NCBI RefSeq assembly: GCF_947492555.1 | Contig: NZ_CANLNE010000003.1 | Coordinates: forward strand, 806,001-870,000 | Length of the DNA stretch: 64,000 bases | Reading direction: 5' to 3' | DNA from: an uncultured Roseobacter sp. | Lineage (GTDB): Bacteria > Pseudomonadota > Alphaproteobacteria > Rhodobacterales > Rhodobacteraceae | In this document: one piece after another, positions 45,635 to 54,905 of the stretch | How positions within the stretch are numbered: position 1 is the stretch's first letter | How the letters are laid out: each line of letters opens with the position of its first letter | Translations under genes and position numbers: made by a program | Notes under the pieces: generated by a model | What the model was told of the DNA's origin: nothing | Database searches by the model: none | Seen by the model: only the letters and a program-made list of their open reading frames with translations

Positions 45635-46675
45635 TCAGGAGTTGCCGCCCAGAACCGCTTCGTCGGCCACTGCGGACTGGGTGTCTTCCAGCTTGGGATC
45701 CGCCACCAGACCGTATTCGGACAGCGGGCCGTCGGGGCCTGCGATCTCGTCCGCCACGAAGAATTCAGCAAATTCTTTCAGGCCCGGGATCACGCCGATG
45801 TGGGCTTTCTTCACGTAGAAGAAGAGCGGGCGGGACACAGGGTATTCACCTGTTGCGATGCTTTCCGTGGACGGTGTGATACCGGACATGGTCGCAACCT
45901 GCAGCTTGTTGGTGTTGTTCTCGTAGAACGCCAGACCAAAGACGCCGATGCCGTCCTTGTTGCTTTCGATACGCGCCAGGGTCTCGGTGTAGTCGCCGTC
46001 GATGTCGACCGATTTGCCGTCTGTGCGCAGACCGATGCAGGCTTTCTCGGCGGCTTTCTTGTCGTCGCCATTGGCTGCTTTGAAGGCCTCGAAATCGCCG
46101 GTTGCCTCACAGCCTGCGAGGATCACCTTGTCTTCGAAGACTTCACGGGTGCCGTGCTTGGTGCCCGGAACAAAAGCCTGGATCGGCTGGGCGGGGAATT
46201 CCGGGTTGACCTGATCCCAGGTTGTATAGGGGTTCGCGACGATTTCGCCGTCGACCACAACCTCGGCGGACAGGGCTTTGTACCAATCCGTCGGCGTGAA
46301 CTCGAAGGAGTTGCCGGCGATGTCGGAGGCAAAGACGATGCCGTCATACCCGATGCGCACTTCGATGATGTCCGTCACACCGTTCTCGGCGCAGACGGAA
46401 ACTTCGCTGTCCTTGATGGCGCGCGATGCGTTTGCGATGTCGATGGTGTTCTCGCCCACCCCTTCGCAGAACCGCTTGAGACCCGCGGAGGAGCCACCGG
46501 ATTCGACAACGGGTGTCGGGAAATCAAAATTTTCACCAAATGCTTCGGCCACGATCGACGCGTAGGGCAGCACGGTCGACGATCCGGCAACTTGCACCTG
46601 ATCACGCGCGGCAGCGGTGGTTGCGGACACGGCCGCAATGGCCAGCGCGGAAGTGGTGAGTTTTACGAACGACAT
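45635..46675 (-). CDS. pstS: Phosphate-binding protein PstS
   Basis: A 346-residue periplasmic phosphate-binding protein. A signal peptide (to about residue 24, ending TTAAARDQ) leads into VQVAGSSTVLPYASIVAEAF, which shapes the phosphate site, followed by TPVVESGGSSAGLKRFCEG and NASRAIKD. The C-terminal half contains RPLFFYVKKAHIGVIPGL. ATG 46675 follows AGGAGATATC. First gene under the Pho box. Confidence 0.96.
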   Translation of the reverse strand: MSFVKLTTSALAIAAVSATTAAARDQVQVAGSSTVLPYASIVAEAFGENFDFPTPVVESGGSSAGLKRFCEGVGENTIDIANASRAIKDSEVSVCAENGVTDIIEVRIGYDGIVFASDIAGNSFEFTPTDWYKALSAEVVVDGEIVANPYTTWDQVNPEFPAQPIQAFVPGTKHGTREVFEDKVILAGCEATGDFEAFKAANGDDKKAAEKACIGLRTDGKSVDIDGDYTETLARIESNKDGIGVFGLAFYENNTNKLQVATMSGITPSTESIATGEYPVSRPLFFYVKKAHIGVIPGLKEFAEFFVADEIAGPDGPLSEYGLVADPKLEDTQSAVADEAVLGGNS

Positions 46676-46744
46676 GATATCTCCTGTCATTTTCAATTTC
46701 GAATCTGATCACCCCCATGGCGATCTTGGGGCCGGTGGTACGGG

Positions 46745-46779
46745 CCTGTGACAATGCTTTTGTGACAGTTACGTAACAG
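46745..46779 (-). promoter_or_regulatory. Multi-repeat Pho box upstream of pstS
   Basis: On the minus strand the sequence reads CTGTTACGTAACTGTCAC (46779 down to about 46762), two copies of the PhoB repeat (consensus CTGTCAT) spaced 11 bases apart, followed at similar spacing by ATTGTCAC. It lies about 70-105 bases before the pstS start, in the 218-base gap after phoR. This should make pst-phoU-phoB a PhoB-activated operon. Confidence 0.8.
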
Positions 46780-46893
46780 TTTTATGACGTATGGCGCCTG
46801 GCATCCCTTTGTTTTTCAAGTAACTGATTCAAAATGATTTTATCACGATCCGACTGAACGAGCGGATTTAATTCACGGTGGAGAATGGGCGAC

Positions 46894-47955
46894 TCAGATG
46901 TCAGATTCGCCTGCCGACACCGTTGCTTGCGTCGGCAAAACCACGGTGAACCGCGCGCCCTTGCCCAATTCACTTTCCATTCTCAAACGCCCGCGATGCC
47001 GGTTGATGATGTGTTTCACAATGGCCAGCCCCAGACCGGTGCCACCCAGGGCCCGGCTGCGGTGGCTGTCGGCGCGGAAAAACCGCTCGGTCAGGCGCGG
47101 CAGGTGAATAGCGTCGATGCCCGGACCATAGTCGATCACATGCGCGCGCACGCCGGGCGCACGCAAGGCCGGGTCCCGATCCACCAGGTCGATCTGGACG
47201 GTGACACGCTTGCCCGATGCCCCATATTTGATTGCGTTTTCAACAAGATTGGTGAACACCTGCATCAGCTGGTCGGGGTCGCCGATCAACTCAACCGGCG
47301 CGTCGCCAAAGTCCGCCTCCAGCGTGACGTCCGCCTCCTCCGCCAGGTGTTTCAGGGTGCGCAGGACGGACGACAGGATATCGGTCAGGTTGACCCGATC
47401 CCGGGGCCGGACACGCTCATCCCCCTCCACACGGCTCAGCGAAAGCAGATCGGCCACAAGCCGGTTCATCCGGCCCGCCTCACCTTCCATGATGTCGAGA
47501 AATCTGTCGCGCGCGGCTGCATCCTCGCGGGCCGGGCCGCGCAGGGTTTCGATGAACCCCATCAGGGCCGTCAGCGGGGTGCGCAATTCATGACTGACAT
47601 TGGCGACAAAATCCCGACGCATCTGGCCTGCCTGCTCCAGATGCGTCACATCCATGAAACACAACAGCAGGGCTTTCTGCTCTGCCAAGGCCCGCGCGGT
47701 GACCTGAAAGGTCGTATCCTGCACCCCGTCATTCGCCAGGTATTGCGCCACGCGCGGGCGGCTGTCCCGCAGAACCGCCTCGACCGTGTCGATCAGACCG
47801 GGCTGACGCAGCATGGTCACGAAGTTGCGCCCTTCGATCCCCTGCCCGATCAGGTTGCGTGCCTCTGCGTTGGCGCTCACAATCCGCTCGCTGCCGTCGA
47901 TGATGAGGGCTGGCAAGGGCAGCGCGGCCAGAATGTCGGTCAGGGCCTGGCTCAT
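46894..47955 (-). CDS. phoR: Phosphate regulon sensor kinase PhoR, no membrane anchor
   Basis: A 353-residue histidine kinase. A PAS domain (residues about 1-110) is followed by the DHp helix with phospho-accepting His122 (ANVSHELRTPLTAL) and the ATPase domain: N box VFTNLVENAIKYG, VIDYGPGID and GGTGLGLAIVKHI. Unlike E. coli PhoR no N-terminal membrane helix is present, and a stop codon lies in frame just upstream, so none is hidden. Starts 15 bases after the metZ-like gene. Confidence 0.92.
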   Translation of the reverse strand: MSQALTDILAALPLPALIIDGSERIVSANAEARNLIGQGIEGRNFVTMLRQPGLIDTVEAVLRDSRPRVAQYLANDGVQDTTFQVTARALAEQKALLLCFMDVTHLEQAGQMRRDFVANVSHELRTPLTALMGFIETLRGPAREDAAARDRFLDIMEGEAGRMNRLVADLLSLSRVEGDERVRPRDRVNLTDILSSVLRTLKHLAEEADVTLEADFGDAPVELIGDPDQLMQVFTNLVENAIKYGASGKRVTVQIDLVDRDPALRAPGVRAHVIDYGPGIDAIHLPRLTERFFRADSHRSRALGGTGLGLAIVKHIINRHRGRLRMESELGKGARFTVVLPTQATVSAGESDI

Positions 47956-47970
47956 CGCACCCGTGTCCCG

Positions 47971-49158
47971 TCAGTTGCCCGTCGCGGTGGCAACGGCGTC
48001 GGTGAAAATCCGGCACAGCGCGTCAGGGTCTTCCAACCCGACGGATACGCGGAAAAACCCCTCGGACATGCCAAGCTCCGCACGTTTTTCTGCTGTCAGC
48101 GCCCGGTGCGAGGAGGAGGCGGGATGTGACAGCGTGGTGCCGATATCCCCCAGCGTTGGCGCAAAATTCAGGCCATCTGCGGCGCGCGTGAAGGCGTTGG
48201 CGGCCTCCCGGTCACCATCCAGCTCGAAACTGACCATGTTGCAGAACTGTCCGTCCAGCAGCTCCGTGGCGCGGGCATGGTCGGGATGATCGTCGCGGCC
48301 CGGATAGATCACGCGTTTCACCCCGTTGAGGGTGCTGAGATGATCGGCCAGCCGAGCGGCCGTGGCCTGGGTCCGGTCAAAGCGCAGATCGAAGGACAGC
48401 ATGCCGCGTTCCGCAAGCCAGCAGTCAAAGGGGCTGGGGTTCATGCCCGCGGTCACCGTAAAGATCCGCAACTGGTCGTTCAGCGCCGCATCGCGCGCCG
48501 CCACATAGCCCAGCATCACATCGGAATGCCCCGCCAACAACTTGGTAATCGAGTGGATCACGACATCCGCCCCCCAGTCAAAGGGCCGGATCGCGCGTGG
48601 TGTGGTGAAGGTATTGTCCAGCACCAGCAGGACACCCTGTTCCTTGCAGAGCGCCGCGAGCCCTTTCAGGTCCGCCACGCGCAGCGTCGGATTGGACACA
48701 ACTTCGATCAGCACCATGCGGGTTTCGGGGCGTAGAGCCGCGCGTATCGCCTCGATGTCACCAGGATCGACCATGGAGGTGGCAATGCCCAGACGGGGCA
48801 GATCGTCACTCATCATCCGCAGCGACCGGCCGTAAAGCTGGTTGCCGCCGATCACGTGATCCCCCGCTTTTGTCAGCCCCAGCAGCACCGCAGACACCGC
48901 CGCCATGCCCGAGGCCGTCACGACACCCGAATGCGGCGCGGCCTCAAGACGGTCCATGCGTTTGGCGACCACATCGGCGTTGGGATGACCTTCACGCGCG
49001 TAGGTGTAGCCCTGCAGCCCACCCTCGTATTGCCGGTCCAGCATATCCGGCGTGTCCGATGCATAGACAACCGAAGGGCTCAGCGGGGTCACCACCGGGC
49101 GGCTGGCACTGTCAGGCAGTGCGTCGGGGCGCACCAGCGATCCTTTTTCGTTTTTCAT
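47971..49158 (-). CDS. Cys/Met metabolism PLP-dependent enzyme
   Basis: A 395-residue fold-type I PLP enzyme of the cystathionine gamma-synthase/O-succinylhomoserine sulfhydrylase group. The PLP lysine is in VIHSITKLLAGHSDVMLGYV; YTYAREGHPNADVVAKRM and LDNTFTTPRAIRPFDWGADV are family stretches. The exact reaction (MetB, MetZ, MetC-like lyase or methionine gamma-lyase) is not fixed by motifs. One base separates it from the carbonic anhydrase gene upstream. Confidence 0.88.
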   Translation of the reverse strand: MKNEKGSLVRPDALPDSASRPVVTPLSPSVVYASDTPDMLDRQYEGGLQGYTYAREGHPNADVVAKRMDRLEAAPHSGVVTASGMAAVSAVLLGLTKAGDHVIGGNQLYGRSLRMMSDDLPRLGIATSMVDPGDIEAIRAALRPETRMVLIEVVSNPTLRVADLKGLAALCKEQGVLLVLDNTFTTPRAIRPFDWGADVVIHSITKLLAGHSDVMLGYVAARDAALNDQLRIFTVTAGMNPSPFDCWLAERGMLSFDLRFDRTQATAARLADHLSTLNGVKRVIYPGRDDHPDHARATELLDGQFCNMVSFELDGDREAANAFTRAADGLNFAPTLGDIGTTLSHPASSSHRALTAEKRAELGMSEGFFRVSVGLEDPDALCRIFTDAVATATGN

Positions 49159-49159
49159 A

Positions 49160-49687
49160 TCAGCTTTCTATCGAGCGCAGTTCATCTCGAAACTTGCGCA
49201 TGTTTTCCTGGTAATGCAGCGCGCTCAGCGTCAGGCTATGGATCGCCTGGGCATCCAGCTCACGGACGACCTTGCCAGGCACTCCCATCACCAGAGAACC
49301 ATCCGGGATGACCTTGTTCTCCGTGATCAATGCCCCCGCGCCGATCAGGCAGTTCTTGCCGATTTTAGCCCCGTTCAGCACCGTCGCGCCCATGCCGATC
49401 AGGGAATTGTCGCCAATGGTGCAGCCGTGCAGCATCACTTTATGCCCGATGGTGCAATTCTCGCCGATGGTCAGCGGATAGCCTGCGTCGATGTGAAAGA
49501 CGCAGTTCTCCTGCACGTTCGACCCTTTGCCCACGCGGATTTCCTCGTGATCGGCGCGGATCGTGGTGCCGAACCAGACCGACGCGCCCTCTTCCAGCAC
49601 CACCTGCCCCACCAGATTGGCATCCGGCGCCACCCAAGTATCCGCATGCACCTGCGGGCTGTGATCTCCCAAAGCGTAGAGTGTCAT
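49160..49687 (-). CDS. Gamma-type carbonic anhydrase family protein
   Basis: A 175-residue left-handed beta-helix trimer of hexapeptide repeats. Zinc ligands typical of gamma carbonic anhydrase are visible: His in [10 protein letters not shown] and two in [33 protein letters not shown] is the usual N-terminal stretch (PaaY/YrdA group). A C-terminal helix follows. Enzymatic activity is not certain for this subgroup. The start overlaps the gmk stop. Confidence 0.9.
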   Translation of the reverse strand: MTLYALGDHSPQVHADTWVAPDANLVGQVVLEEGASVWFGTTIRADHEEIRVGKGSNVQENCVFHIDAGYPLTIGENCTIGHKVMLHGCTIGDNSLIGMGATVLNGAKIGKNCLIGAGALITENKVIPDGSLVMGVPGKVVRELDAQAIHSLTLSALHYQENMRKFRDELRSIES

Positions 49688-50328
49688 GACAGTTCCTCGA
49701 ATTCCGATTGCAGACGGCGCACGTGTTCGGTCAGCCCCGGTTGCTGGCTGCGCCGCAGGCGCGTGGCCGAGATGATGGTTTTCAGCTTCTCTTCGGTCTC
49801 GTCCAGATCGTCATTCACGATCACGAAATCATAGGCGCCCCAATGGCTGATCTCGTCCCAGCTCTTTTCCATACGCCGCGCGATGGTCTCTGCATCGTCC
49901 TGACCGCGTTTCTCCAGCCGGTTGCGCAATTCGCGAATGGACGGCGGCAGCAGGAAGATCGACAGCGTATGCGCGCCGAGAGCTGAATTGGTGATCTGCT
50001 GCGCCCCCTGCCAGTCGATGTCAAAGAGCACATCCCGGCCCTGATCAATTGCCGCCTGCACCGGCGCCCGGGGGGAGCCGTAGAAATTGCCAAAGACATG
50101 GGCGTGTTCCAGCATGCCACCGTCGCTCACCTGCGCCTTGAACACGGCCTCATCCACGAAATGGTATTCGCGTCCGTCTTCTTCGCCGGGGCGCGCCGCA
50201 CGGGTTGTCGCAGAAATCGAGAACTCGACATCCGCGTCCCACGTCCGCAATCGCCGCGCCAGCGTCGATTTCCCCGCCCCCGACGGCGAGCTGAGAATAA
50301 TCAAAAGGCCCCGGCGTGTCGCGGTCAT
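49684..50328 (-). CDS. gmk: Guanylate kinase
   Basis: A 214-residue GMP kinase. The P-loop reads [35 protein letters not shown] and [13 protein letters not shown] form the GMP-binding and core motifs. Completes the frequent yicC-gmk pair; it begins three bases after the yicC stop. Confidence 0.97.
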   Translation of the reverse strand: MTATRRGLLIILSSPSGAGKSTLARRLRTWDADVEFSISATTRAARPGEEDGREYHFVDEAVFKAQVSDGGMLEHAHVFGNFYGSPRAPVQAAIDQGRDVLFDIDWQGAQQITNSALGAHTLSIFLLPPSIRELRNRLEKRGQDDAETIARRMEKSWDEISHWGAYDFVIVNDDLDETEEKLKTIISATRLRRSQQPGLTEHVRRLQSEFEELS

Positions 50329-50331
50329 CGT

Positions 50332-51222
50332 CTACTCCACATTCTGGACTTGTTCGCGCATCTGGTCGATCACTGCCTTCAGCGCCAGACCGCAGCGGGT
50401 CAGATCGGTGTTCTGCGCCTTGGCGCAGAGCGTATTGGCCTCACGGTTGAATTCCTGCATCAGGAAATCGAGCTTGCGCCCCACCGGCCCGCCCTGCCCG
50501 ATCAGGTCGCGCGCCGCCTCGACATGGGCGGCAAGCCGGTCGATCTCTTCGGTCACGTCGGATTTCACGGCAATCAGCGCGAGTTCTTGTGCCACGCGGT
50601 CCGCATCAGCCCCATCGGTATTGTCCATGACCTTGGCCAGATTGCGCCTCAGGGTCTCCGCCAGTGCGCCGCTGCGGGCCTCCGCCAAGCGCGCCGCTTC
50701 TGCCGTCAGGGTCGCAACTTCCTCCAGCTGGCCCCGCAATACCTTCTGCAAGGCGGCACCCTCGCTATCCCGCATGGTGTTGAAATCGGCAATCAGCGCC
50801 TCTGCCTCCGCCAGCAGGACCTTCGAGAGCGGTGCAGCGTCATCTTCGCTTGCGCTCTGTTCCAACACGCCGCGCAGCGCGACAATATCAGAGGAGGTCG
50901 CCGGAGCCAGAGAGACGCCCGCCGCCATCGCGCGGGCCTCGATCACCGCCATTGCATCCAGAACGGACGTCAGTTGCGCCTCATTGATCTGGAGAGCCCC
51001 TGCCTGTTCATCCCGTGCCAGCCGCAGCGACAGGGTGACATTGCCGCGGGTCACATGGGCCCCCAGCAGCTTGCGCAGCCCCGCTTCGAGCCCGTCGATC
51101 CAGTCCGGCACACGCAGCCGCAGGTCGAGCCCTTTGCCGTTCACTGCCCGCAGTTCCCAAGCCCAGGAATGGGGCGGCAGACTGCCCGTGGCCGAGGAAA
51201 AACCAGTCATGGAGCGGATCAT
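50332..51222 (-). CDS. yicC: YicC/YloC family endoribonuclease
   Basis: A 296-residue protein. MIRSMTGFSSATG, then WELRAVNGKGLDLRLRVPDW, and the C-terminal GPVGRKLDFLMQEFNREANT with acidic residues that bind metal are the family signatures. E. coli YicC is an endoribonuclease linked to small-RNA decay. First gene of the run to metZ-like and phoR. Confidence 0.94.
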   Translation of the reverse strand: MIRSMTGFSSATGSLPPHSWAWELRAVNGKGLDLRLRVPDWIDGLEAGLRKLLGAHVTRGNVTLSLRLARDEQAGALQINEAQLTSVLDAMAVIEARAMAAGVSLAPATSSDIVALRGVLEQSASEDDAAPLSKVLLAEAEALIADFNTMRDSEGAALQKVLRGQLEEVATLTAEAARLAEARSGALAETLRRNLAKVMDNTDGADADRVAQELALIAVKSDVTEEIDRLAAHVEAARDLIGQGGPVGRKLDFLMQEFNREANTLCAKAQNTDLTRCGLALKAVIDQMREQVQNVE

Positions 51223-51330
51223 CAGTTTTTGCCCTTTCGGCCGTCGTTCCCGCCAGCCTTATGGCGATTCAAGCGGTCAGGGCAACCCCTGCGCGATGCT
51301 TCGCCGACGCCAGGCCTCTGCACGTATCGG

Positions 51331-51345
51331 TTAACCAAATCTAAA
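51331..51345 (-). promoter_or_regulatory. Possible CtrA-like site
   Basis: TTAA (51331-51334) and TAAA (51342-51345) are separated by seven bases, one mismatch from the CtrA consensus TTAA-N7-TTAA. It lies in the 261-base gap between yicC and the PAS gene, about 140 bases before the PAS start. Weak evidence. Confidence 0.25.
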
Positions 51346-51483
51346 CATATCCCACCATTTGTAGAAAATTGTTGATATTAAAGTTCCAGTAACCAGTTTG
51401 GCACCGTGCTAATAAACGCTATGGGTGCCTTCGTAACGATTTCAGACTGTGCGCAAGCACCGATATAGGCAAAGGGTTGGGCG

Positions 51484-52197
51484 ATGGACAACGGCGGGCA
51501 AAAAACGCACAATGTATTTAGTATGACGCAACGTGTTTCACATACAGGATTTGCACCAATCGCGCAGCTGGAGGCCTATTGGGAAGCCCTGCGTGGCAAC
51601 CGTCTGATGCCGAACCGCGCGGAGATTGACCCGCGCGGGATCGAGCAGGCGTTGGAATATTCCTTCATCGTCGAGAGAATTGCGCCCGGCATTGCACGGT
51701 TGCGTATTGCTGGCAGCCATCTGAGTGATCTGATGGGGATGGAAGTGCGTGGCATGCCGCTGACCTCCTTCATCACGCCCGCCTCGCGACGTCAGCTGAG
51801 CGATACTCTCGAAGAAGTCTTTGAAACGCCGGCGACCTGTTCCCTGGAGTTGCGTTCCGAGGCCGGTGCAGGCCTGCCGCCACTGGAGGCACGCATGGTG
51901 CTGATGCCGCTGAAAAGTGATCTGGGCGATGTGAGCCGCATTCTCGGCGCGCTGGTTTCAGTGGGCGAAATGGGCCGCAGTCCGCGCCGGTTCGACGTGA
52001 CCCGCAGTGCGTTGCGCCCGATTGTGGCTGACGCCGCGCTGCCGCCCGCGATCCACAAGGACAAACCTGCGCCCGCAGCCACAAAGAAGCCCGCGACAAC
52101 GCCTGAGCAGGCCTTTCGCGAGCCCAGCGTGCCGTTTCGCAGCGAGACGCCGCGCCAGCACGCGCCCTATCTGCGGCTGGTGAAGTCGGACGACTGA
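51484..52197 (+). CDS. PAS-domain protein (PAS_5 type)
   Basis: A 237-residue cytoplasmic protein. Residues about 25-160 form a PAS_5-type domain common in alphaproteobacteria: GNRLMPNRAEIDPRGIEQAL, RIAGSHLSDLMGMEVRGMPL. The C-terminal 70 residues are Pro/Ala/Lys-rich and probably disordered. No output domain is attached, so it may be a partner subunit or a sensor. ATG 51484; ATG 51523 is an alternative. Single-gene unit with its own terminator. Confidence 0.82.
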   Translation: MDNGGQKTHNVFSMTQRVSHTGFAPIAQLEAYWEALRGNRLMPNRAEIDPRGIEQALEYSFIVERIAPGIARLRIAGSHLSDLMGMEVRGMPLTSFITPASRRQLSDTLEEVFETPATCSLELRSEAGAGLPPLEARMVLMPLKSDLGDVSRILGALVSVGEMGRSPRRFDVTRSALRPIVADAALPPAIHKDKPAPAATKKPATTPEQAFREPSVPFRSETPRQHAPYLRLVKSDD

Positions 52198-52233
52198 CCG
52201 GATTTTAGTACCAAATTCCTTTGATCAGGAAGG

Positions 52234-52268
52234 CCACCCGCACAGAATGTGCGGGTGGTTTTGTTTTG
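52234..52268 (+). terminator. Terminator after PAS gene
   Basis: CCACCCGCAC (52234-52243) pairs perfectly with GTGCGGGTGG (52249-52258) around AGAAT, followed by TTTTGTTTT. Confidence 0.93.
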
Positions 52269-52281
52269 GCCCCCGCCAATG

Positions 52282-52315
52282 AAAAAGCCCGCCCGCGGAT
52301 ACCTCCGGGGCGGGC
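52282..52315 (-). terminator. Terminator after DAHP synthase gene
   Basis: On the minus strand GCCCGCCCCGG (52315-52305) pairs with CCGCGGGCGGGC (52298-52287) with one bulge, followed by TTTTTC. Sits back to back with the PAS-gene terminator. Confidence 0.88.
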
Positions 52316-52339
52316 TTCAATCCAGTCAAGGTGCCGACG

Positions 52340-53710
52340 TTAGCCAGCGGCCTGATCTCGGTGCGCGTCGCGACGGTTCGAAAGCTCATCGGCCACCAGG
52401 AACGCCAGTTCCAGCGATTGGCTCGCGTTCAGGCGCGGATCACAGGCGGTATGGTAGCGATCTGACAGGTCTTCATCGCTGACGGCGCGGACACCTCCGG
52501 TGCACTCGGTCACGTCTTGCCCGGTCATCTCGAAATGCACCCCCCCCGGCACGGTGCCCTCAGCCGCATGCACGGCAAAGAATTCGCGCACTTCGCGCAA
52601 CACGGAATCGAAAGGCCGGGTCTTGTAACCGGTCGAGGATTTGATCGTGTTGCCGTGCATCGCGTCGCAGACCCAGGTGACATTGGCGCCCTCTTCGCGC
52701 ACGGTCTTGATCAGCCTTGGCAGGTGCTCACCGACGGACCCGGCCCCGAAACGTGCGATCAGGGTCAGGCGCCCTTCTTCGTTTTCGGGGTTCAGCTTGG
52801 CCATCAGCACCTTGAGGTCCTCCGACGTCATCGACGGACCTGCCTTCAGGCCGATCGGGTTCTGAACACCGCTGGCAAACTCCACATGCGCGCCGTCCGG
52901 CTGCCGCGTGCGGTCGCCGATCCAGATCATGTGACCCGAGCCCGCGAGCCACTTGCCGGTGGTGCTGTCGATGCGCGTCAGCGCCTCTTCATACTCCAGC
53001 AGCAAAGACTCGTGGCTGGTGTAGAATTCCACCGACTGCAACGTATGCGCCGTCTCCGGCGTGACCCCGGCGGCGGACATGAAATCCAGCGTGTCCGAAA
53101 TCCGATTGGCGATATCGCGGTAGCGCTCGACCTTTTCATTCTCCGTAAAGCCCAGCGTCCAGGCGTGCACCTGGTGGATATCCGCGTAACCCCCGGTCGA
53201 GAAGGCGCGAATGAGGTTCAGCGTGGCGGCCGCTTGCGTATAGGCGCGCAGCATCTTTTCCGGGTCCGGAATACGGGCTTTCGAGGTGAAATCCAGCTCG
53301 TTGATGATGTCGCCGCGGTAGCTCGGCAATTCCACCCCATCCACTGTCTCGGTCGGCGCCGAGCGCGGCTTGGCGAACTGCCCGGCCATGCGACCCACCT
53401 TGATCACCGGCACCTTGGCACCGTAGGTCAGCACCGTGGCCATCTGCAGCATCACCTTGAAGGTGTCGCGGATCGCGTCCGAGCTGAACTGGTCAAAGCT
53501 CTCGGCGCAATCGCCGCCCTGCAGCAGGAACGCCTCGCCGCGACCTGCTGCCGCGAGGTGCATTCTGAGACGGCGGGCCTCACCGGCAAAAACAAGCAAT
53601 GGGAACCGGGCAAGCTGGGCCTCGACAGCCTCCAGGGCGGCCTGATCCGGATAGTCCGGCATCTGGATCCGCGGTTTGGCGCGCCAGCTTGATTTTGTCC
53701 ATTCGGTCAT
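52340..53710 (-). CDS. aroG: DAHP synthase, class II (plant-like)
   Basis: A 456-residue 3-deoxy-7-phosphoheptulonate synthase, first step of the shikimate pathway. Class II signatures: [64 protein letters not shown]. The Cys in GGDCAE and later His, Glu and Asp bind the metal. ATG 53710 follows CCGGAGTAG. Together with aroQ, the second shikimate gene in the window, though not linked. The gene name for class II enzymes varies (aroF, aroG, aroH). Confidence 0.94.
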   Translation of the reverse strand: MTEWTKSSWRAKPRIQMPDYPDQAALEAVEAQLARFPLLVFAGEARRLRMHLAAAGRGEAFLLQGGDCAESFDQFSSDAIRDTFKVMLQMATVLTYGAKVPVIKVGRMAGQFAKPRSAPTETVDGVELPSYRGDIINELDFTSKARIPDPEKMLRAYTQAAATLNLIRAFSTGGYADIHQVHAWTLGFTENEKVERYRDIANRISDTLDFMSAAGVTPETAHTLQSVEFYTSHESLLLEYEEALTRIDSTTGKWLAGSGHMIWIGDRTRQPDGAHVEFASGVQNPIGLKAGPSMTSEDLKVLMAKLNPENEEGRLTLIARFGAGSVGEHLPRLIKTVREEGANVTWVCDAMHGNTIKSSTGYKTRPFDSVLREVREFFAVHAAEGTVPGGVHFEMTGQDVTECTGGVRAVSDEDLSDRYHTACDPRLNASQSLELAFLVADELSNRRDAHRDQAAG

Positions 53711-53900
53711 GTTTTCTACTCCGGGTTGAGCCCGCATTCCTGCGAGCGCTCACATCTCAGCGCTCTCTATACAAAAGCCTTTGAGCAGTGACCATATCAC
53801 AAATTCGACCTCTTGACGTGACGTTTCGGTCGTGACCATGTGAGCCAACAGACAGCGGAGAACGCCCCCTGTCCCGGGAAGATAAGATCAAGAGACGGCA

Positions 53901-54905
53901 ATGTCCCAGATGCAACCAGCCCTGCGGAAAGATCCGCCCGCCGACAAACCGAAGCGGTTCGTGTTTGTTTTGCTCGACGATTTCACATTGCTCTGTTTTT
54001 CCGCTGCCGTCGAAAGTCTTCGCATTGCAAACCGGATGGCAGGTCGACAGCTCTATGAATGGCGGATCATCGGCGAGGGCGGTGATATCGTCTATGCCTC
54101 CTCGGGTAGCGGCTTCAAGCTGGACGGGGATCTGGAAGATCTGAACCGCGACGACACGGTGATGGTCTGTGGCGGCATCGACGTGCAGGCAGCGACCACA
54201 AAACGCGTGCTGGGCTGGCTGCGCCGCGAGGCCCGCAAGGGGCTTTTGGTCGGCGGGCTCTGCACTGCTGCCTACACACTCGCCAAGGCGGGGCTGCTGG
54301 ACGGCAAACGCGCCACGATCCACTGGGAAAATCAGGACAGTTTTTCCGAGGAGTTCCAGGAGGTCGACCTGACGAAATCGGTCTTCGTGGTCGATGGCAA
54401 CCGTATCACGACCGCCGGGGGCACCTCTTCCATTGATCTGATGCTCAAGCTGATTGCCGATCATCAGGGCGAAGAACTTGCCAATATGGTGGCAGACCAG
54501 TTGATCTATGCGTCGATCCGCACCGATCAGGACACGCAGCGCCTGTCGGTGCCCACGCGCATCGGCGTGCGCCATCCGAAGCTCAGCAAAGTCATCCAGA
54601 TGATGGAGGGCAATATCGAGGAACCGATCAGCCCCTCGATCCTCGCCAAGAACGTCGGCATGAGCACGCGGCAGCTGGAGCGGCTGTTCCGGCGCTATCT
54701 CAACCGCTCGCCCAAGCGCTACTACATGGAATTGCGGCTGCAGAAGGCGCGCAACCTACTGATGCAGACCGATATGAGCGTGATCAATGTGGCCCTCGCC
54801 TGCGGCTTTGCCTCACCCTCGCATTTTTCCAAATGCTACCGGTCGCACTATGATACCACGCCCTACCGCGAGCGCGGCAGCCACGCCGCGCGCCTGTCGA
54901 TCTGA
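53901..54905 (+). CDS. GlxA-type AraC-family regulator
   Basis: A 334-residue regulator. An N-terminal DJ-1/PfpI-like class I amidotransferase domain (FVFVLLDDFTLLCFSAAVES to about residue 200) has the elbow cysteine (VGGLCTAAYTLAKAG), and a C-terminal AraC helix-turn-helix pair follows (ILAKNVGMSTRQLERLFRRY; VINVALACGFASPSHFSKCY). Relatives such as GbdR and CdhR regulate betaine and carnitine use. Its target is not visible here. Stop codon directly abuts the convergent dehydrogenase gene. Confidence 0.9.
   Translation: MSQMQPALRKDPPADKPKRFVFVLLDDFTLLCFSAAVESLRIANRMAGRQLYEWRIIGEGGDIVYASSGSGFKLDGDLEDLNRDDTVMVCGGIDVQAATTKRVLGWLRREARKGLLVGGLCTAAYTLAKAGLLDGKRATIHWENQDSFSEEFQEVDLTKSVFVVDGNRITTAGGTSSIDLMLKLIADHQGEELANMVADQLIYASIRTDQDTQRLSVPTRIGVRHPKLSKVIQMMEGNIEEPISPSILAKNVGMSTRQLERLFRRYLNRSPKRYYMELRLQKARNLLMQTDMSVINVALACGFASPSHFSKCYRSHYDTTPYRERGSHAARLSI

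Noticed and set aside
46885-48129. 414-codon plus-strand frame over phoR
   Set aside because: Antisense shadow of a clear histidine kinase.
50087-51375. Two long plus-strand frames over gmk and yicC
   Set aside because: Shadows of two confident minus-strand genes.
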